From positions 35,192 through 99,191 of the forward strand of contig JANYGI010000179.1 of the NCBI GenBank assembly GCA_025362495.1: DNA of 64,000 nt, read 5' to 3'. Under the pieces are notes generated by a model, which saw only the letters and a list, made by a program, of their open reading frames with translations, did no database searches and had not been told where the DNA came from. A program made the translations under genes and the position numbers. Origin of the DNA: Byssovorax sp. GTDB lineage: Bacteria; Myxococcota_A; Polyangia; Polyangiales; Polyangiaceae. The first letter of the stretch is position 1. The number at the start of each line of letters is the position of its first letter. Below, in pieces: positions 1 to 8,243 of the stretch.

Positions 1-497
1 GCGACGGTGCCGTCCAGATCCTGGATGATGTTGAGCATCGATCCGTACTGGAGAGAGATGCGCCCGATCACGTTCTTGAAGTTCCACTCCAGCCCGATGC
101 TGGCGAGGTTGATCTGGAGCTCGTTGTGGCGCCCGACCGCCGCGGAGCCCGTCAGCGTGTCGTCCTTGGGGTGGTTGAACGAGTAAGAGTAGTTGACGTC
201 GAGGTAGATGCTCGGCGTGATCACGCTGGAGACGCTGAGCGGGAACGACTTCTGTCGACTCTGCCCGTTCTGCCAGGTGAAGTCACCGACGCTGAAGGGA
301 GCCGCCCTCGGATCCTCGGACGGCGAAGGCTTCTTCTCCTCGGCTGGCTTCGGCTCGGCCGGCGGCGCGGGAGCGGCCGGCGGCGCCGCGACCGGGGCGG
401 GCGCCGTCGGCTCGCCCTGGGCGCGAGCGAGGCGCGCCGAAGCCAGGACAAGGAGAGAGGCGAACACCGAGCAACAGATACGGTGGGTGGTGCGCAT
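1..497 (-). CDS. Bbp2/OmpL-like outer-membrane porin, 3' end beyond window
   Basis: Partial gene: it starts at ATG 497 and runs off the left edge, so only about 165 residues are visible. The N-terminus is a signal peptide ending near residue 26 (ARAQG), followed by a Pro/Ala/Glu-rich linker to about residue 60 and then alternating beta-strand sequence. The motif SFNHPKDD is matched by SFNNPKDN in the upstream neighbour, and the layout (signal, Pro/Ala linker, short aromatic motif, strands) is the same, so the two are paralogues. Both read leftwards with a 109-bp gap and are probably co-transcribed. The Bbp2 (OmpL-like beta-barrel porin) assignment rests on that resemblance. The substrate is unknown. 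Confidence 0.75.
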   Translation of the reverse strand, partial: MRTTHRICCSVFASLLVLASARLARAQGEPTAPAPVAAPPAAPAPPAEPKPAEEKKPSPSEDPRAAPFSVGDFTWQNGQSRQKSFPLSVSSVITPSIYLDVNYSYSFNHPKDDTLTGSAAVGRHNELQINLASIGLEWNFKNVIGRISLQYGSMLNIIQDLDGTV

Positions 498-606
498 GAT
501 GAGAGCTCCTTCAAGCAGACACCGGGAGCCACGCGGCCGCGCCGATGCCACGGTCGTTCGGATCAGTGTCGGCGTCCCTGAACCCTCATCAGCAGCAGAG
601 TCCAGC

Positions 607-2181
607 TCAGAGCTTGAGGAGCAGCGCGAACGTCAGCCGGTCCTCGCTCTTGGCGAGATCGGGCGACCAGCCGTCGACGGCCGAGCCAGGCGATCCCTGG
701 TTGCCGCCGGGCGGAGTCACGCCGCCCGCGCCGGTGAAGTAAGGCACGCTCGCGGCTCGATGGTTGAACTCCGCGCGGAAGGTGACGAACTCCCGGGGCA
801 TGTAGTCGGCCGTCAGCTGCATGTCCCAGGCCTTGTAGGTGTCGCCGGGGTTGGCCGTGAAGTACGGTGTTCCGGAGAGCGCCGTGGCGCCGTTGATCGG
901 CGGCAGGAGCACCAGATACCGGCCAGGGTTGGTGATGGCGCCGCCGCCGACGGTCGCGGCGATCTTGTCCCCCGCGAACCAGAGCCGCATGTAGGCCATG
1001 AACCCCAGGAAGAACTGCGATTTGCACTCCACGGCGGGGACGCCCACGGCGGGGTTGCCGTCGCCGAACTCGCAGCCCGCGTCGAGCGTGAGCGACGCGG
1101 CGGCCTTGCTCAGCGCGCCGCCCGGGTTGTCGTAGTACTTCACCATGATGCTGTCGTCGGTGTGGATCCGCTTGCGGCCGGGCACGCCGAGCGTGTCCGT
1201 CCCGAAGTACTGGTTGCCGAGGAGCGCCACCGATCCGGTGGGTCGATACTGTATCTGGAGTCCGAGCCCGGGAGTCTGGTTGAACTTCCCGTACGACTGC
1301 CATCCATTGACGAGCCACCCCTCGATCTTGAGCTTGTCGCTCGGGAACACCTGGACGCGCACCCCGTTGAAGAACCACGGCGTGTTCGACGACACGTACG
1401 AGGGCTGATAGGTCCAGTTGTCGAAGTTGTAGTAGCTCCAGAGCCCGACGTACGACATGAAGATACCCGCCTGGACGTTGATGCCGTTCATCACGTCGAA
1501 GTGATATCCACCGTACGCCTCGGAGATGTACCGGTACGCGTCAGCCAGGTTCCACTCGCCGCGGCCGGTGCTCGCGTCGTTGCGGGGCGTGGTCTGCGAG
1601 TACATCCCGAACTGGGTCATCAGGCGCGCCTGGACGTTCTTGTAGCTGAAATCGCCGCCGATCCCGAGCTGCGTGAGCTGGAATTCACCGTGCCGGAACA
1701 CCTCGCTGGAGCCGGAGATGGTGTTGTCCTTGGGGTTGTTGAAGCTGTGATGATAGGCCGTGTCGACGCGGAGCTCGCCCGTGAAAGGACCCCACTTGAG
1801 GGGCCTGTCGCTCGATCCGGCGTTGCCAGGCAGCCAGGCGAAGTCGGCGAAGGCGAACGGATCCGCCGCGGCAGGTGGCGCCGCGTCGGGCTTCTTCTCC
1901 TCGACGGACGCGGGCGCGGGAGTGGCCTTGCTCTGCGCGGCGGCGGCCTCGAGATCGGCAATGCGCTTCGCCAGACGATTCACCACCTCCGGATCGACCC
2001 CGACCGGCGCGGGAGGCGCTGCGACGGGCGGCGGCGCTGCCACCGCGGGCGGCTCGACCGCGGGCGAAGGCGGCGCGGCGACGGGCGGCGCTCCCTGGGC
2101 GCGGGCCATGGAAGCAGAAGAGATCAGGAGCAGGAACCCGACGGCTGACAGGCAGGGACGACTCACGAGGGAAGATCGCAT
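607..2181 (-). CDS. Bbp2/OmpL-like outer-membrane beta-barrel porin
   Basis: A 524-residue secreted protein starting at ATG 2181, chosen because a clean signal peptide (MRSSLVSRP, then a hydrophobic core, ending SMARAQG) begins there; longer readings upstream have no signal peptide. Residues about 30-75 are a Pro/Ala linker and about 75-105 a short coiled segment (VVNRLAKRIADLEAAAAQ). The rest is amphipathic beta-strand with aromatic girdles. The stretch GVRVQVFPSDKLKIEGWLVNG and the following GLGLQIQYRP are typical of the Bbp2 family of outer-membrane porins. It ends in Leu after a terminal strand. A passive pore for small solutes is the likely role; linkage to the potassium locus may be incidental. 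Confidence 0.8.
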   Translation of the reverse strand: MRSSLVSRPCLSAVGFLLLISSASMARAQGAPPVAAPPSPAVEPPAVAAPPPVAAPPAPVGVDPEVVNRLAKRIADLEAAAAQSKATPAPASVEEKKPDAAPPAAADPFAFADFAWLPGNAGSSDRPLKWGPFTGELRVDTAYHHSFNNPKDNTISGSSEVFRHGEFQLTQLGIGGDFSYKNVQARLMTQFGMYSQTTPRNDASTGRGEWNLADAYRYISEAYGGYHFDVMNGINVQAGIFMSYVGLWSYYNFDNWTYQPSYVSSNTPWFFNGVRVQVFPSDKLKIEGWLVNGWQSYGKFNQTPGLGLQIQYRPTGSVALLGNQYFGTDTLGVPGRKRIHTDDSIMVKYYDNPGGALSKAAASLTLDAGCEFGDGNPAVGVPAVECKSQFFLGFMAYMRLWFAGDKIAATVGGGAITNPGRYLVLLPPINGATALSGTPYFTANPGDTYKAWDMQLTADYMPREFVTFRAEFNHRAASVPYFTGAGGVTPPGGNQGSPGSAVDGWSPDLAKSEDRLTFALLLKL

Positions 2182-2408
2182 GATGCGTGCCTTGGAGCAC
2201 GTTCCGGGCCACACACGAATGGACACGAAAACGCCTCGACGGGCGCGTATCGGCCACAACGACCATGCGAGCTTGCACGCCTCCAGCGCCTCCAGCGTGC
2301 GACGGTACATGCCTTGTTCGCTGGCTCGCTGGATCGAGCCTCGCGCAACCGGCGCGCCCGCGCACGCAACCCTCCGGGCGCCAGAATTCGTTCGATGCGA
2401 GCCGGGTC

Positions 2409-2424
2409 CGGCATGACAGCTGCA
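2409..2424 (+). promoter_or_regulatory. Possible sigma-54 (-24/-12) element upstream of the CBS gene
   Basis: The sequence CGGCATGACAGCTGCA matches TGGCAC-N5-TTGCA at the invariant GG (2410-2411) and GC (2422-2423) with correct spacing, and at eight of eleven consensus positions. The predicted transcript start, about 2435, lies directly before the AGGAG ribosome-binding site of the gene starting at 2447, so the leader would be very short. Chance matches are common in GC-rich DNA. It is listed because two stronger elements flank the linked kdp genes. Confidence 0.35.
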
Positions 2425-2446
2425 AGCCACTCCGCAGGAGCAGTCC

Positions 2447-2866
2447 ATGAAGATCGCCTTTTTCCTCACGCCAAAAGCGCAGGTTGCGTGGGTATCCACC
2501 ACATCGACGGTGCGTCAGGCCATCGAGAAGATGGAGCACTACCGGTACACGGCGGTGCCTCTCCTGACGCCGGAGGGACGGTACGACGGGACGCTCACCG
2601 AGGGTGACCTGCTCTGGTATCTGAAGCAGAACCCACACGTGAGCTTCGCCGACACAGAGTACGTGGCCCTCGCCGCGGTCACGCGGAGGCTCGTGGTCAA
2701 GCCGATCGCGTTCGACGCGGAGATCGAGGCGCTGTTCGCGCTCGCCCTCGACCAGAACTTCGTGCCTGTGCTCGACGATCGAGGGGTGTTCATCGGCATC
2801 GTGCGGCGCCGATCCATTCTCACGTTCCTCCACGAAAAGCTGGCCGGCCTGCTGCGGGCCGGATGA
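2447..2866 (+). CDS. Tandem CBS-domain protein
   Basis: A 139-residue soluble protein made of two CBS motifs and almost nothing else. CBS1 spans about 1-60 (PKAQVAWVSTTSTVRQAIEKM, YTAVPLL, GTLTEGDLLWYL) and CBS2 about 75-135 (FVPVLDDRGVFIGIVRRRSIL). CBS pairs bind adenine nucleotides or cyclic dinucleotides and act as regulatory modules. The ATG is preceded by AGGAG at 2436-2440. The gene points at the 3' end of the kdp operon, whose kdpC converges on it with a 48-bp gap. A role in sensing energy state or c-di-AMP for potassium transport is plausible but only from position. Confidence 0.85.
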   Translation: MKIAFFLTPKAQVAWVSTTSTVRQAIEKMEHYRYTAVPLLTPEGRYDGTLTEGDLLWYLKQNPHVSFADTEYVALAAVTRRLVVKPIAFDAEIEALFALALDQNFVPVLDDRGVFIGIVRRRSILTFLHEKLAGLLRAG

Positions 2867-2914
2867 ACGTGCGCTGGCGCCGCGCCGCGAGGAGATCGCT
2901 TTGCGGCGCGCCGA

Positions 2915-3568
2915 TCAAGGCACGATGGCGGGGGCGGGGGCAGCGGACGGAGCAGCGGCAGGCAAGCCGGGGACCGCGGTGGCGGGCGCCGGCTTCTTCG
3001 CGTCGAGCGCGAGGTCGAGCTCGAGCACGTTGACCCGCGCCTCGCCGAGGATCCCGAGCGTCGGAGACTCGGTGTTTGCGGCGACGAGCGCGAGCACCTC
3101 GTCTTCGCGCATCCCGCGAGCCTTCGCGACCCGGGGGACCTGGATCCGCGCGGCGGCGATCGACACGTGCGGATCGAGCCCGCTACCGCTCTTCGTCACG
3201 AGATCCACCGGGATGGGGCCAGTGACGCCGGTCGCGCGGAGCAAGGCAATCCGCGCCGCGACCTCGTCCTTCAGCGCGGGGTTGAGAGGACCATAGTTGC
3301 TGCCGCCGGAGACGAGCACCGAGGTCGCCGCGTCGACGCTCGCCGCCGAGGGACGGCCCCAGAAATACTCCGCGTGCGCCTCGGGCTTGTCGAACGTCTG
3401 GCCGAGGAGGGACGAGCCAACCACCTTGCCATCCTTCACGATCAGGCTCCCGTCGGCCTTTTGCGGGAACAGCGCGGCCGAGGCGGCCGTGACGACGGCC
3501 GGGTAGAGGCCGCAGCAGAGGAACAGCAGAATGGCAGTGATCACGAGGCAGGGACGGAGAGTCTTCAT
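2915..3568 (-). CDS. kdpC: Potassium-transporting ATPase subunit KdpC
   Basis: A 217-residue subunit of the KdpFABC high-affinity potassium pump. One N-terminal membrane helix (about residues 8-30) anchors a periplasmic domain with family motifs GSSLLGQTF, YFWGRPSA, SGGSNYGPLN, SGSGLDPHVS and VPRVAKARG. The common length is about 190; the extra residues are a C-terminal Ala/Pro tail (about 192-217) that is probably unstructured. It follows kdpB by 4 bp and is the last gene of the operon. Confidence 0.96.
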   Translation of the reverse strand: MKTLRPCLVITAILLFLCCGLYPAVVTAASAALFPQKADGSLIVKDGKVVGSSLLGQTFDKPEAHAEYFWGRPSAASVDAATSVLVSGGSNYGPLNPALKDEVAARIALLRATGVTGPIPVDLVTKSGSGLDPHVSIAAARIQVPRVAKARGMREDEVLALVAANTESPTLGILGEARVNVLELDLALDAKKPAPATAVPGLPAAAPSAAPAPAIVP

Positions 3569-3572
3569 GGCA

Positions 3573-5684
3573 TCACCCGAGGTTGAGGCCGCGCACGGCG
3601 AGATCGATGAGCTTGATGGCGACGAAGGGCGCGAGCACCCCGCCGAGGCCGTAGACGACGAGGTTCCGGCGGAGGAGCGCCGCGGCGCCGAGAGGCCGAT
3701 ACTTCACGCCCCGCAGGGCGAGAGGGATCAGCGCGATGATCACCAGAGCATTGAAGATGACGGCCGAGAGAATGGCGCTCTGCGGGCTCCCGAGGCGCAT
3801 GACGTTGAGCGCCCAGAACGCCGAGGTCTGCGGCTTGCCGGCGGTGGCCTGGAAGGCGAGCAGGCCAGTGAAGATCGCGGGGAGGATGGAGAAGTACTTG
3901 GCGATGTCGTTGGCGATCGAGAACGTCGTCAGCGATCCTCGGGTCATCAAGAGCTGCTTGCCGATCTCCACGATCTCGATGAGCTTGGTCGGATCGGAGT
4001 CGAGATCGACCATGTTTCCCGCTTCTTTTGCGGCCTGCGTGCCGGTGTTCATCGCCACGCCGACGTCGGCGCGGGCGAGCGCGGGAGCATCGTTGGTGCC
4101 GTCACCGGTCATGGCCACGAGGCGGCCGCCCTCCTGCATCTTGTGAATGAAAGCCAGCTTGGCCTCGGGCGTCGCCTCGGCGAGGAAGTCGTCGACGCCG
4201 GCCTCGGCCGCGATGGTCTGCGCGGTGAGGGGGTTATCGCCGGTGATCATCACCGTCTTGATCCCCATGGCCTTGAGCCGCTCGAAGCGCTCGCGCATGC
4301 CCGGCTTCACGGTGTCCTTGAGGTAGACCACGCCGAGCACGCGGGCTCCATCGGTCACGACGAGCGGCGTACCGCCCTTGCCGGCGATGCCATCGACGAT
4401 GGGCTGCAAGGTATCGGGGATGGCGCCGCCGAGGGCCTTCACGTGGGCGATCACCGCGTCGCTCGCGCCCTTGCGGACGACGCGGTCTCCGGCGTCGATA
4501 CCGCTCATCCGGGTGCGCGCGGTGAAGGGCACGAAGACCGCGCCCGGCGGCAGCGCGAACTCGGCACCACCCTTCTTCGTGAGCTCGACGATGCTCTTGC
4601 CCTCCGGGGTCTCGTCGGCGAGCGAACCGAGGCACGCGGCCTCGGCGAGGACGGCCGCGTCGACGCCGGGAACGACGATGAGCTCCGCCGCTTGCCGGTT
4701 TCCGTAGGTGATCGTGCCCGTCTTGTCGAGCATGAGCACGTCGATGTCGCCCGCGGCCTCGACGGCGCGACCGGAGGTGGCGAGCACGTTGTGCTGCACC
4801 AGGCGATCCATCCCGGCGATGCCGATGGCGGAGAGGAGACCGCCAATCGTGGTCGGGATCAGACAGACCAGCAGCGCGACGAGGACGCCCACGCCGAGGC
4901 TGCCGCCGAAGAAGCGCGCCAGGGGCTCGAGCGTGGCGACGGCGACGAGGAAGATGAGAGTCAGCGCCGCGAGGAGGATCGTCAAGGCGATCTCGTTGGG
5001 CGTCTTCTGCCGCTCCGCGCCCTCGACCAGGGCGATCATCCGATCGATGAAGCCCGAGCCGGGATCCTGGGCGACCTCGATCTTGAGCCAGTCGGAGAGC
5101 ACCCGGGTCCCGCCGGTGACTGCGCTGCGATCGCCGCCGGCCTCGCGGACGACAGGAGCGCTTTCACCGGTTATCGCGCTCTCGTCGACCGAGGCGATAC
5201 CCTCGATGATCTCGCCGTCGGCGGGGATGAGCTCGCCAGCCGGGACGACGACGACGTCGCCGCGGCGGAGGTCCGTCGCAGATACCGTGTCTCCTGCGCC
5301 GACCACATAGCCCGGCGTGAGTGGCTTCGCGTCGCCGGCGCCGCGGATGCGGACCGCCGTGGTGGTGGTGCGCATCTTCCGCAGCGTCGCCGCCTGGGCC
5401 TTGCCGCGACCCTCGGCCATGGCCTCGGCGAAGTTCGCGAACAGCACGGTGAACCACAGCCAGACGATGAGCTGGAGCTGGAACTTGACGTCGACCGGCG
5501 CGCCCCGCGCCAGATCGTAGACGAAGAGTACGCTCACCAGGAGAGAGCCAATCTCGACCACGAACATGACGGGGTTCTTCGCCATCGTCCGCGGGTTCAG
5601 CTTCTTCAGAGCGTCGAGCGCGGCGGGGCGGAGGATCGCGGGATCCCAGAGCGATTTGGACTTGTGAACAGAGTGCTTGGCCAT
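3573..5684 (-). CDS. kdpB: Potassium-transporting P-type ATPase subunit KdpB
   Basis: The 703-residue catalytic subunit. The actuator loop motif [10 protein letters not shown] is near residue 170, the phosphorylation motif [10 protein letters not shown] near 320 with the Asp as acceptor, and the hinge motif [13 protein letters not shown] near 525. Membrane helices flank these in the KdpB pattern, including [17 protein letters not shown] before the P domain. Length and motif order fit a complete, active enzyme. It lies between kdpA (70-bp gap containing a strong hairpin) and kdpC (4-bp gap). Confidence 0.97.
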   Translation of the reverse strand: MAKHSVHKSKSLWDPAILRPAALDALKKLNPRTMAKNPVMFVVEIGSLLVSVLFVYDLARGAPVDVKFQLQLIVWLWFTVLFANFAEAMAEGRGKAQAATLRKMRTTTTAVRIRGAGDAKPLTPGYVVGAGDTVSATDLRRGDVVVVPAGELIPADGEIIEGIASVDESAITGESAPVVREAGGDRSAVTGGTRVLSDWLKIEVAQDPGSGFIDRMIALVEGAERQKTPNEIALTILLAALTLIFLVAVATLEPLARFFGGSLGVGVLVALLVCLIPTTIGGLLSAIGIAGMDRLVQHNVLATSGRAVEAAGDIDVLMLDKTGTITYGNRQAAELIVVPGVDAAVLAEAACLGSLADETPEGKSIVELTKKGGAEFALPPGAVFVPFTARTRMSGIDAGDRVVRKGASDAVIAHVKALGGAIPDTLQPIVDGIAGKGGTPLVVTDGARVLGVVYLKDTVKPGMRERFERLKAMGIKTVMITGDNPLTAQTIAAEAGVDDFLAEATPEAKLAFIHKMQEGGRLVAMTGDGTNDAPALARADVGVAMNTGTQAAKEAGNMVDLDSDPTKLIEIVEIGKQLLMTRGSLTTFSIANDIAKYFSILPAIFTGLLAFQATAGKPQTSAFWALNVMRLGSPQSAILSAVIFNALVIIALIPLALRGVKYRPLGAAALLRRNLVVYGLGGVLAPFVAIKLIDLAVRGLNLG

Positions 5685-5725
5685 GACAGGGTGCCTCGGA
5701 CGCGGGGAGTGGGCCCTTGCCCTCA

Positions 5726-5747
5726 GGCGAGGGCGCGTGCCCTCGCC
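5726..5747. other. Perfect 9-bp hairpin between kdpA and kdpB
   Basis: GGCGAGGGC (5726-5734) and GCCCTCGCC (5739-5747) form a perfect 9-bp GC-rich stem with the tetraloop GCGT. It sits in the only sizeable gap (70 bp) inside the kdp structural operon. A further GCCCTC copy at 5719-5724 (just before AGGCGAGGGC) could compete for the same arm. There is no T-tract, so it is not a classical terminator. A role in message stability or in setting the kdpA:kdpB expression ratio is inference. Confidence 0.45.
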
Positions 5748-5754
5748 GTGGGAA

Positions 5755-7515
5755 TCAGTGAAGCTGGAAGTGCTCGACGATCGGGCCGAGCGAGAGGGCG
5801 GGGAAGAACGTCAACGCGCCCACGACGATGATCACGGCGACGAGCAGGCCGGTGAACAGAGGACCGGAGACCGGGAAGCTCCCGGGGCCCGGCGGGACGC
5901 GCTTCTTCTTCGCCATGTTGCCAGCGATCGCCAGCACCGCGACGATGAGCGGGAAGCGCCCGAAGAACATGCCAATCCCGAGGAAGAGCGAGTAGAACGT
6001 GGGGTGATCGGCCGAGTACGCGGTGAGCCCGGCGAACGCGCTCCCGTTGTTTCCCGCGGCGGAGCTGAAGGCATAGAGCACCTCGCTGAGGCCGTGCGGG
6101 GCCGGCTTCCAGGTCGTGCCGGCGACATCGGCAGCGGCGGTGTTGAGGATCCCGGCGCGCCCGACCTCGGTCGCTACGCCCGCCGCGGTGAAGATCAAGA
6201 TCAGGAACGCAGGGATCAGGATGTAGATCGAGGCCAGCCGGATATCGCGGCTGTCGAGCTTCTTGCCGAGGTACTCGGGGGTGCGCCCGACCATCAGGCC
6301 GGCGAGAAACACCGCGATGAGCACGTAGATGAGCACGCCGTACATGCCGGCGCCTACGCCGCCGAACACCACCTCGCCGAGCTGGATGTTGAGCATCGGG
6401 ACGAGGCCGCCGAGGGGCGTGAAGCTGTCGTGCATGCCGTTGACGGCGCCGCACGAGGCGTCGGTGGTGACCCCGGCGAACAGGGCTGTCCCGTCGATGC
6501 CGAAGCGCACCTCCTTGCCTTCCATGTTGCCCGAAGGATCGATGGCGCTGGCGACCGCATTGGCCCCCTCGTGCCAGAGCACGGGGTTCCCCTGGTGCTC
6601 GAAGTGGGCAATCGTGACGATGCCGGCGATCGCGATCATCGTCATCGCCGCGAAGACCGCCCAGCCGTGGAGGCGGTTCTTGACCATCTCTCCGAGCGTC
6701 ACGCAGAGCGCCGCGGGGATGGCGAAGATCGAGAAGATCTGGACGAAGTTGGAGAGCGGCGTCGGGTTCTCCCACGGGTGAGCGCTGTTGGCGTTGAAGT
6801 ACCCACCTCCGTTGGTCCCGAGCATCTTGATCGCCTCTTGCGAGGCCACGGGGCCGCGGAGGATCGCCTGGGTCGCGCCGTCGAGCGTCGTCCACGACGC
6901 CGGGCCGGCCCAGGTCTGGATCACGCCCTGCGAGACCAGGAAGAGGGCATAGACGACGCACATCGGCAAGAGCACGTAGAGGTGCACGCGGACGAGATCG
7001 ACCCAGAAATTACCGAGCTTGTCGGTCTCGGCGCGCGAGATGCCGCGGATGAGCGCGATGGCGACGCAGATGCCGACTCCGGCAGAGAAGAAGTTGTGCG
7101 ACGTGAGCGCGACGGCCTGCGACAGGTAGCTCATCGTCGACTCGCCGGCGTAGCTCTGCCAGTTGGTGTTGGTCGTGAAGCTGGTCGCGGTGTTGAACGC
7201 CAGCCACGGCGCGACGCCGGGCAGGTGCGTGGGATTGCCGGGCAAGGCGGCCTGGGCGCGGAGGATCACGTGGGTCACGAGCTGCGTCAGGACCGAGAAC
7301 GCCAGCGTCGCCAGCGCGTACTCTTTCCAGGTGTGCTCTCGCGTGGAGTCGACGCCCGCGGCGCGGTAGATCAGGCGCTCGACCGGCCCGAGGACGCGCC
7401 CCGTCGTGGTGGCTTCTCCGGTGAAGACCCGCGTGATGAAGCGGCCGAGCGGGACGGTGGCGAGCGCGATCAGGCCGAAGAAGACGAGCAGCAGTATCCC
7501 CAGACTGGCAGACAT
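5755..7515 (-). CDS. kdpA: Potassium-transporting ATPase subunit KdpA
   Basis: The 586-residue channel-like subunit that binds and translocates K+, with about ten membrane helices. The four pore-loop motifs of the family are visible: [34 protein letters not shown], a [20 protein letters not shown] region and [14 protein letters not shown]. The length matches other KdpA proteins. It starts 2 bp after kdpF, as is usual, and the start is unambiguous. Confidence 0.97.
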   Translation of the reverse strand: MSASLGILLLVFFGLIALATVPLGRFITRVFTGEATTTGRVLGPVERLIYRAAGVDSTREHTWKEYALATLAFSVLTQLVTHVILRAQAALPGNPTHLPGVAPWLAFNTATSFTTNTNWQSYAGESTMSYLSQAVALTSHNFFSAGVGICVAIALIRGISRAETDKLGNFWVDLVRVHLYVLLPMCVVYALFLVSQGVIQTWAGPASWTTLDGATQAILRGPVASQEAIKMLGTNGGGYFNANSAHPWENPTPLSNFVQIFSIFAIPAALCVTLGEMVKNRLHGWAVFAAMTMIAIAGIVTIAHFEHQGNPVLWHEGANAVASAIDPSGNMEGKEVRFGIDGTALFAGVTTDASCGAVNGMHDSFTPLGGLVPMLNIQLGEVVFGGVGAGMYGVLIYVLIAVFLAGLMVGRTPEYLGKKLDSRDIRLASIYILIPAFLILIFTAAGVATEVGRAGILNTAAADVAGTTWKPAPHGLSEVLYAFSSAAGNNGSAFAGLTAYSADHPTFYSLFLGIGMFFGRFPLIVAVLAIAGNMAKKKRVPPGPGSFPVSGPLFTGLLVAVIIVVGALTFFPALSLGPIVEHFQLH

Positions 7516-7517
7516 GG

Positions 7518-7607
7518 TCAGAACCTCTCCGGGCGAGCCAGGACGTAGAAGAGATAGGCAGCGAGGCCTATGCTGGCAGCCAGGCCGAGGAGCGTATCGA
7601 GTGCCAT
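7518..7607 (-). CDS. kdpF: Potassium-transporting ATPase small subunit KdpF
   Basis: A 29-residue single-helix membrane peptide starting at ATG 7607 and ending ARPERF, the usual KdpF C-terminus (helix, Leu, Ala/Val, Arg-Pro-Glu-Arg-Phe). KdpF stabilises the KdpABC complex in the membrane. Position directly before kdpA with a 2-bp gap confirms it. Confidence 0.92.
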   Translation of the reverse strand: MALDTLLGLAASIGLAAYLFYVLARPERF

Positions 7608-7612
7608 GAGGC

Positions 7613-7696
7613 TCACAGCCTTTCGAGGACCCGGACGAATCCGGCCGCGAGGCCGAACAAGCCCAGAGTCAGTGCGACAATCCAGATATCGAGCAT
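7613..7696 (-). CDS. 27-residue membrane peptide, first gene of the kdp operon
   Basis: A very short gene starting at ATG 7696: one hydrophobic helix (IWIVALTLGLFGLAAGFV) followed by RVLERL. It has a good ribosome-binding site (GGAAGGA, about 9 nt before ATG) and begins about 24 nt after the predicted start of the leftward sigma-54 promoter. It ends 5 bp before kdpF. Small peptides of this shape are known to me ahead of kdpF in other bacteria, but their function is not established. It may be a second accessory helix of the pump or a translated leader. Confidence 0.72.
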   Translation of the reverse strand: MLDIWIVALTLGLFGLAAGFVRVLERL

Positions 7697-7730
7697 GGGA
7701 TGTGTTCCTTCCCGAACGTGGAGAGCGCCA

Positions 7731-7746
7731 AGCAGGAGTCGAGCCA
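7731..7746 (-). promoter_or_regulatory. Sigma-54 promoter for the kdp structural operon
   Basis: Read on the minus strand the sequence is TGGCTCGACTCCTGCT. It matches TGGCAC-N5-TTGCT at nine of eleven positions, with GG and GC exactly 12 bp apart. The predicted start, about 7720, leaves a 24-nt leader with a good ribosome-binding site before the 27-residue peptide and kdpFABC. An NtrC-type activator is encoded 3.3 kb away in the divergent operon, which is what such a promoter needs. Confidence 0.65.
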
Positions 7747-7799
7747 AGAGGGGTAATTGGCCGGGAGACGCGGGCGGAGGCGCCAGCACATGCACCAGC

Positions 7800-7826
7800 G
7801 CACGTCGCGAATCTGCGCGGTCGTGC
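7800..7826. promoter_or_regulatory. Imperfect dyad between the divergent kdp promoters, candidate activator site
   Basis: GCACGTCGCG (7800-7809) and CGCGGTCGTGC (7816-7826) are inverted copies differing by one substitution and one extra base, around a 6-bp centre. The dyad lies about 80-105 bp upstream of both predicted sigma-54 transcript starts, the normal distance for an NtrC-family enhancer site. One site could serve both directions. Binding by the regulator at 11060-12424 is inference. Confidence 0.35.
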
Positions 7827-7878
7827 AGCGGCGCACGAGGTCCGCGATGGACCCACAAAAACCGCGGTGATCCGGGGT

Positions 7879-7894
7879 CGGCACTGTTCCTGCT
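7879..7894 (+). promoter_or_regulatory. Sigma-54 promoter for the kdp regulatory operon
   Basis: The sequence CGGCACTGTTCCTGCT matches TGGCAC-N5-TTGCT at nine of eleven positions, with GG (7880-7881) and GC (7892-7893) correctly spaced. Predicted transcription starts near 7905, only about 5 nt before ATG 7910, so either the first gene is nearly leaderless or its real start is further in. It faces away from the matching element at 7731-7746. Confidence 0.6.
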
Positions 7895-7909
7895 GAGAGC
7901 GCGTCCATC

Positions 7910-8230
7910 ATGGACGCGATCAACCTCGATGGCGCTGAGGCTCCCCGCTCGTACAGCCCTTATCGGATCGTCGCCGACGCGGCGCCGGACGACGAGCACG
8001 CTTTGCGCAGCGACGCGGATCCGGCGATGATCTTCGCGTCCGTGGCGCTCTTCGTCGCCTCGCTCATCCGTCTCGGACCACCGTTTGCGGGCCATGAGGC
8101 CTTCGGGGTGGAGCCGACGCTCGCGCTCGGCGCAACGCTGCTCTGCGCCTGGGGCGCGCTGCGCGAGGTCTACTTTCGAGTCCAGGATCGCCGCGCGGGA
8201 ATGATGGTACGCTCGCGATCCCTCGATTGA
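7910..8230 (+). CDS. Small two-helix membrane protein, first gene of the kdp regulatory operon
   Basis: Up to 106 residues. The N-terminal 35 are hydrophilic and acidic. Two hydrophobic segments follow, MIFASVALFVASLI and ALGATLLCAWGAL, ending in a basic tail. I do not recognise a family. It starts just after the predicted sigma-54 promoter and ends 13 bp before the KdpD sensor gene. If the ATG at 7910 is too close to the transcript start, Met at about residue 39 is an alternative. A membrane partner for the soluble KdpD module is possible, because that module here lacks its own membrane helices. Confidence 0.55.
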   Translation: MDAINLDGAEAPRSYSPYRIVADAAPDDEHALRSDADPAMIFASVALFVASLIRLGPPFAGHEAFGVEPTLALGATLLCAWGALREVYFRVQDRRAGMMVRSRSLD

Positions 8231-8243
8231 GGGCCATGCCGCC

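Noticed and set aside
3531..5831. Very long open frame on the plus strand opposite kdpC and kdpB
   Set aside because: It is antisense to kdpB/kdpC and encodes low-complexity Arg/Glu/Asp/Gly/His-rich sequence, the usual shadow of a GC-rich gene.
5677..7548. Long plus-strand open frame opposite kdpA
   Set aside because: Same reason: composition is a mirror of the kdpA codons and no domain is recognisable.
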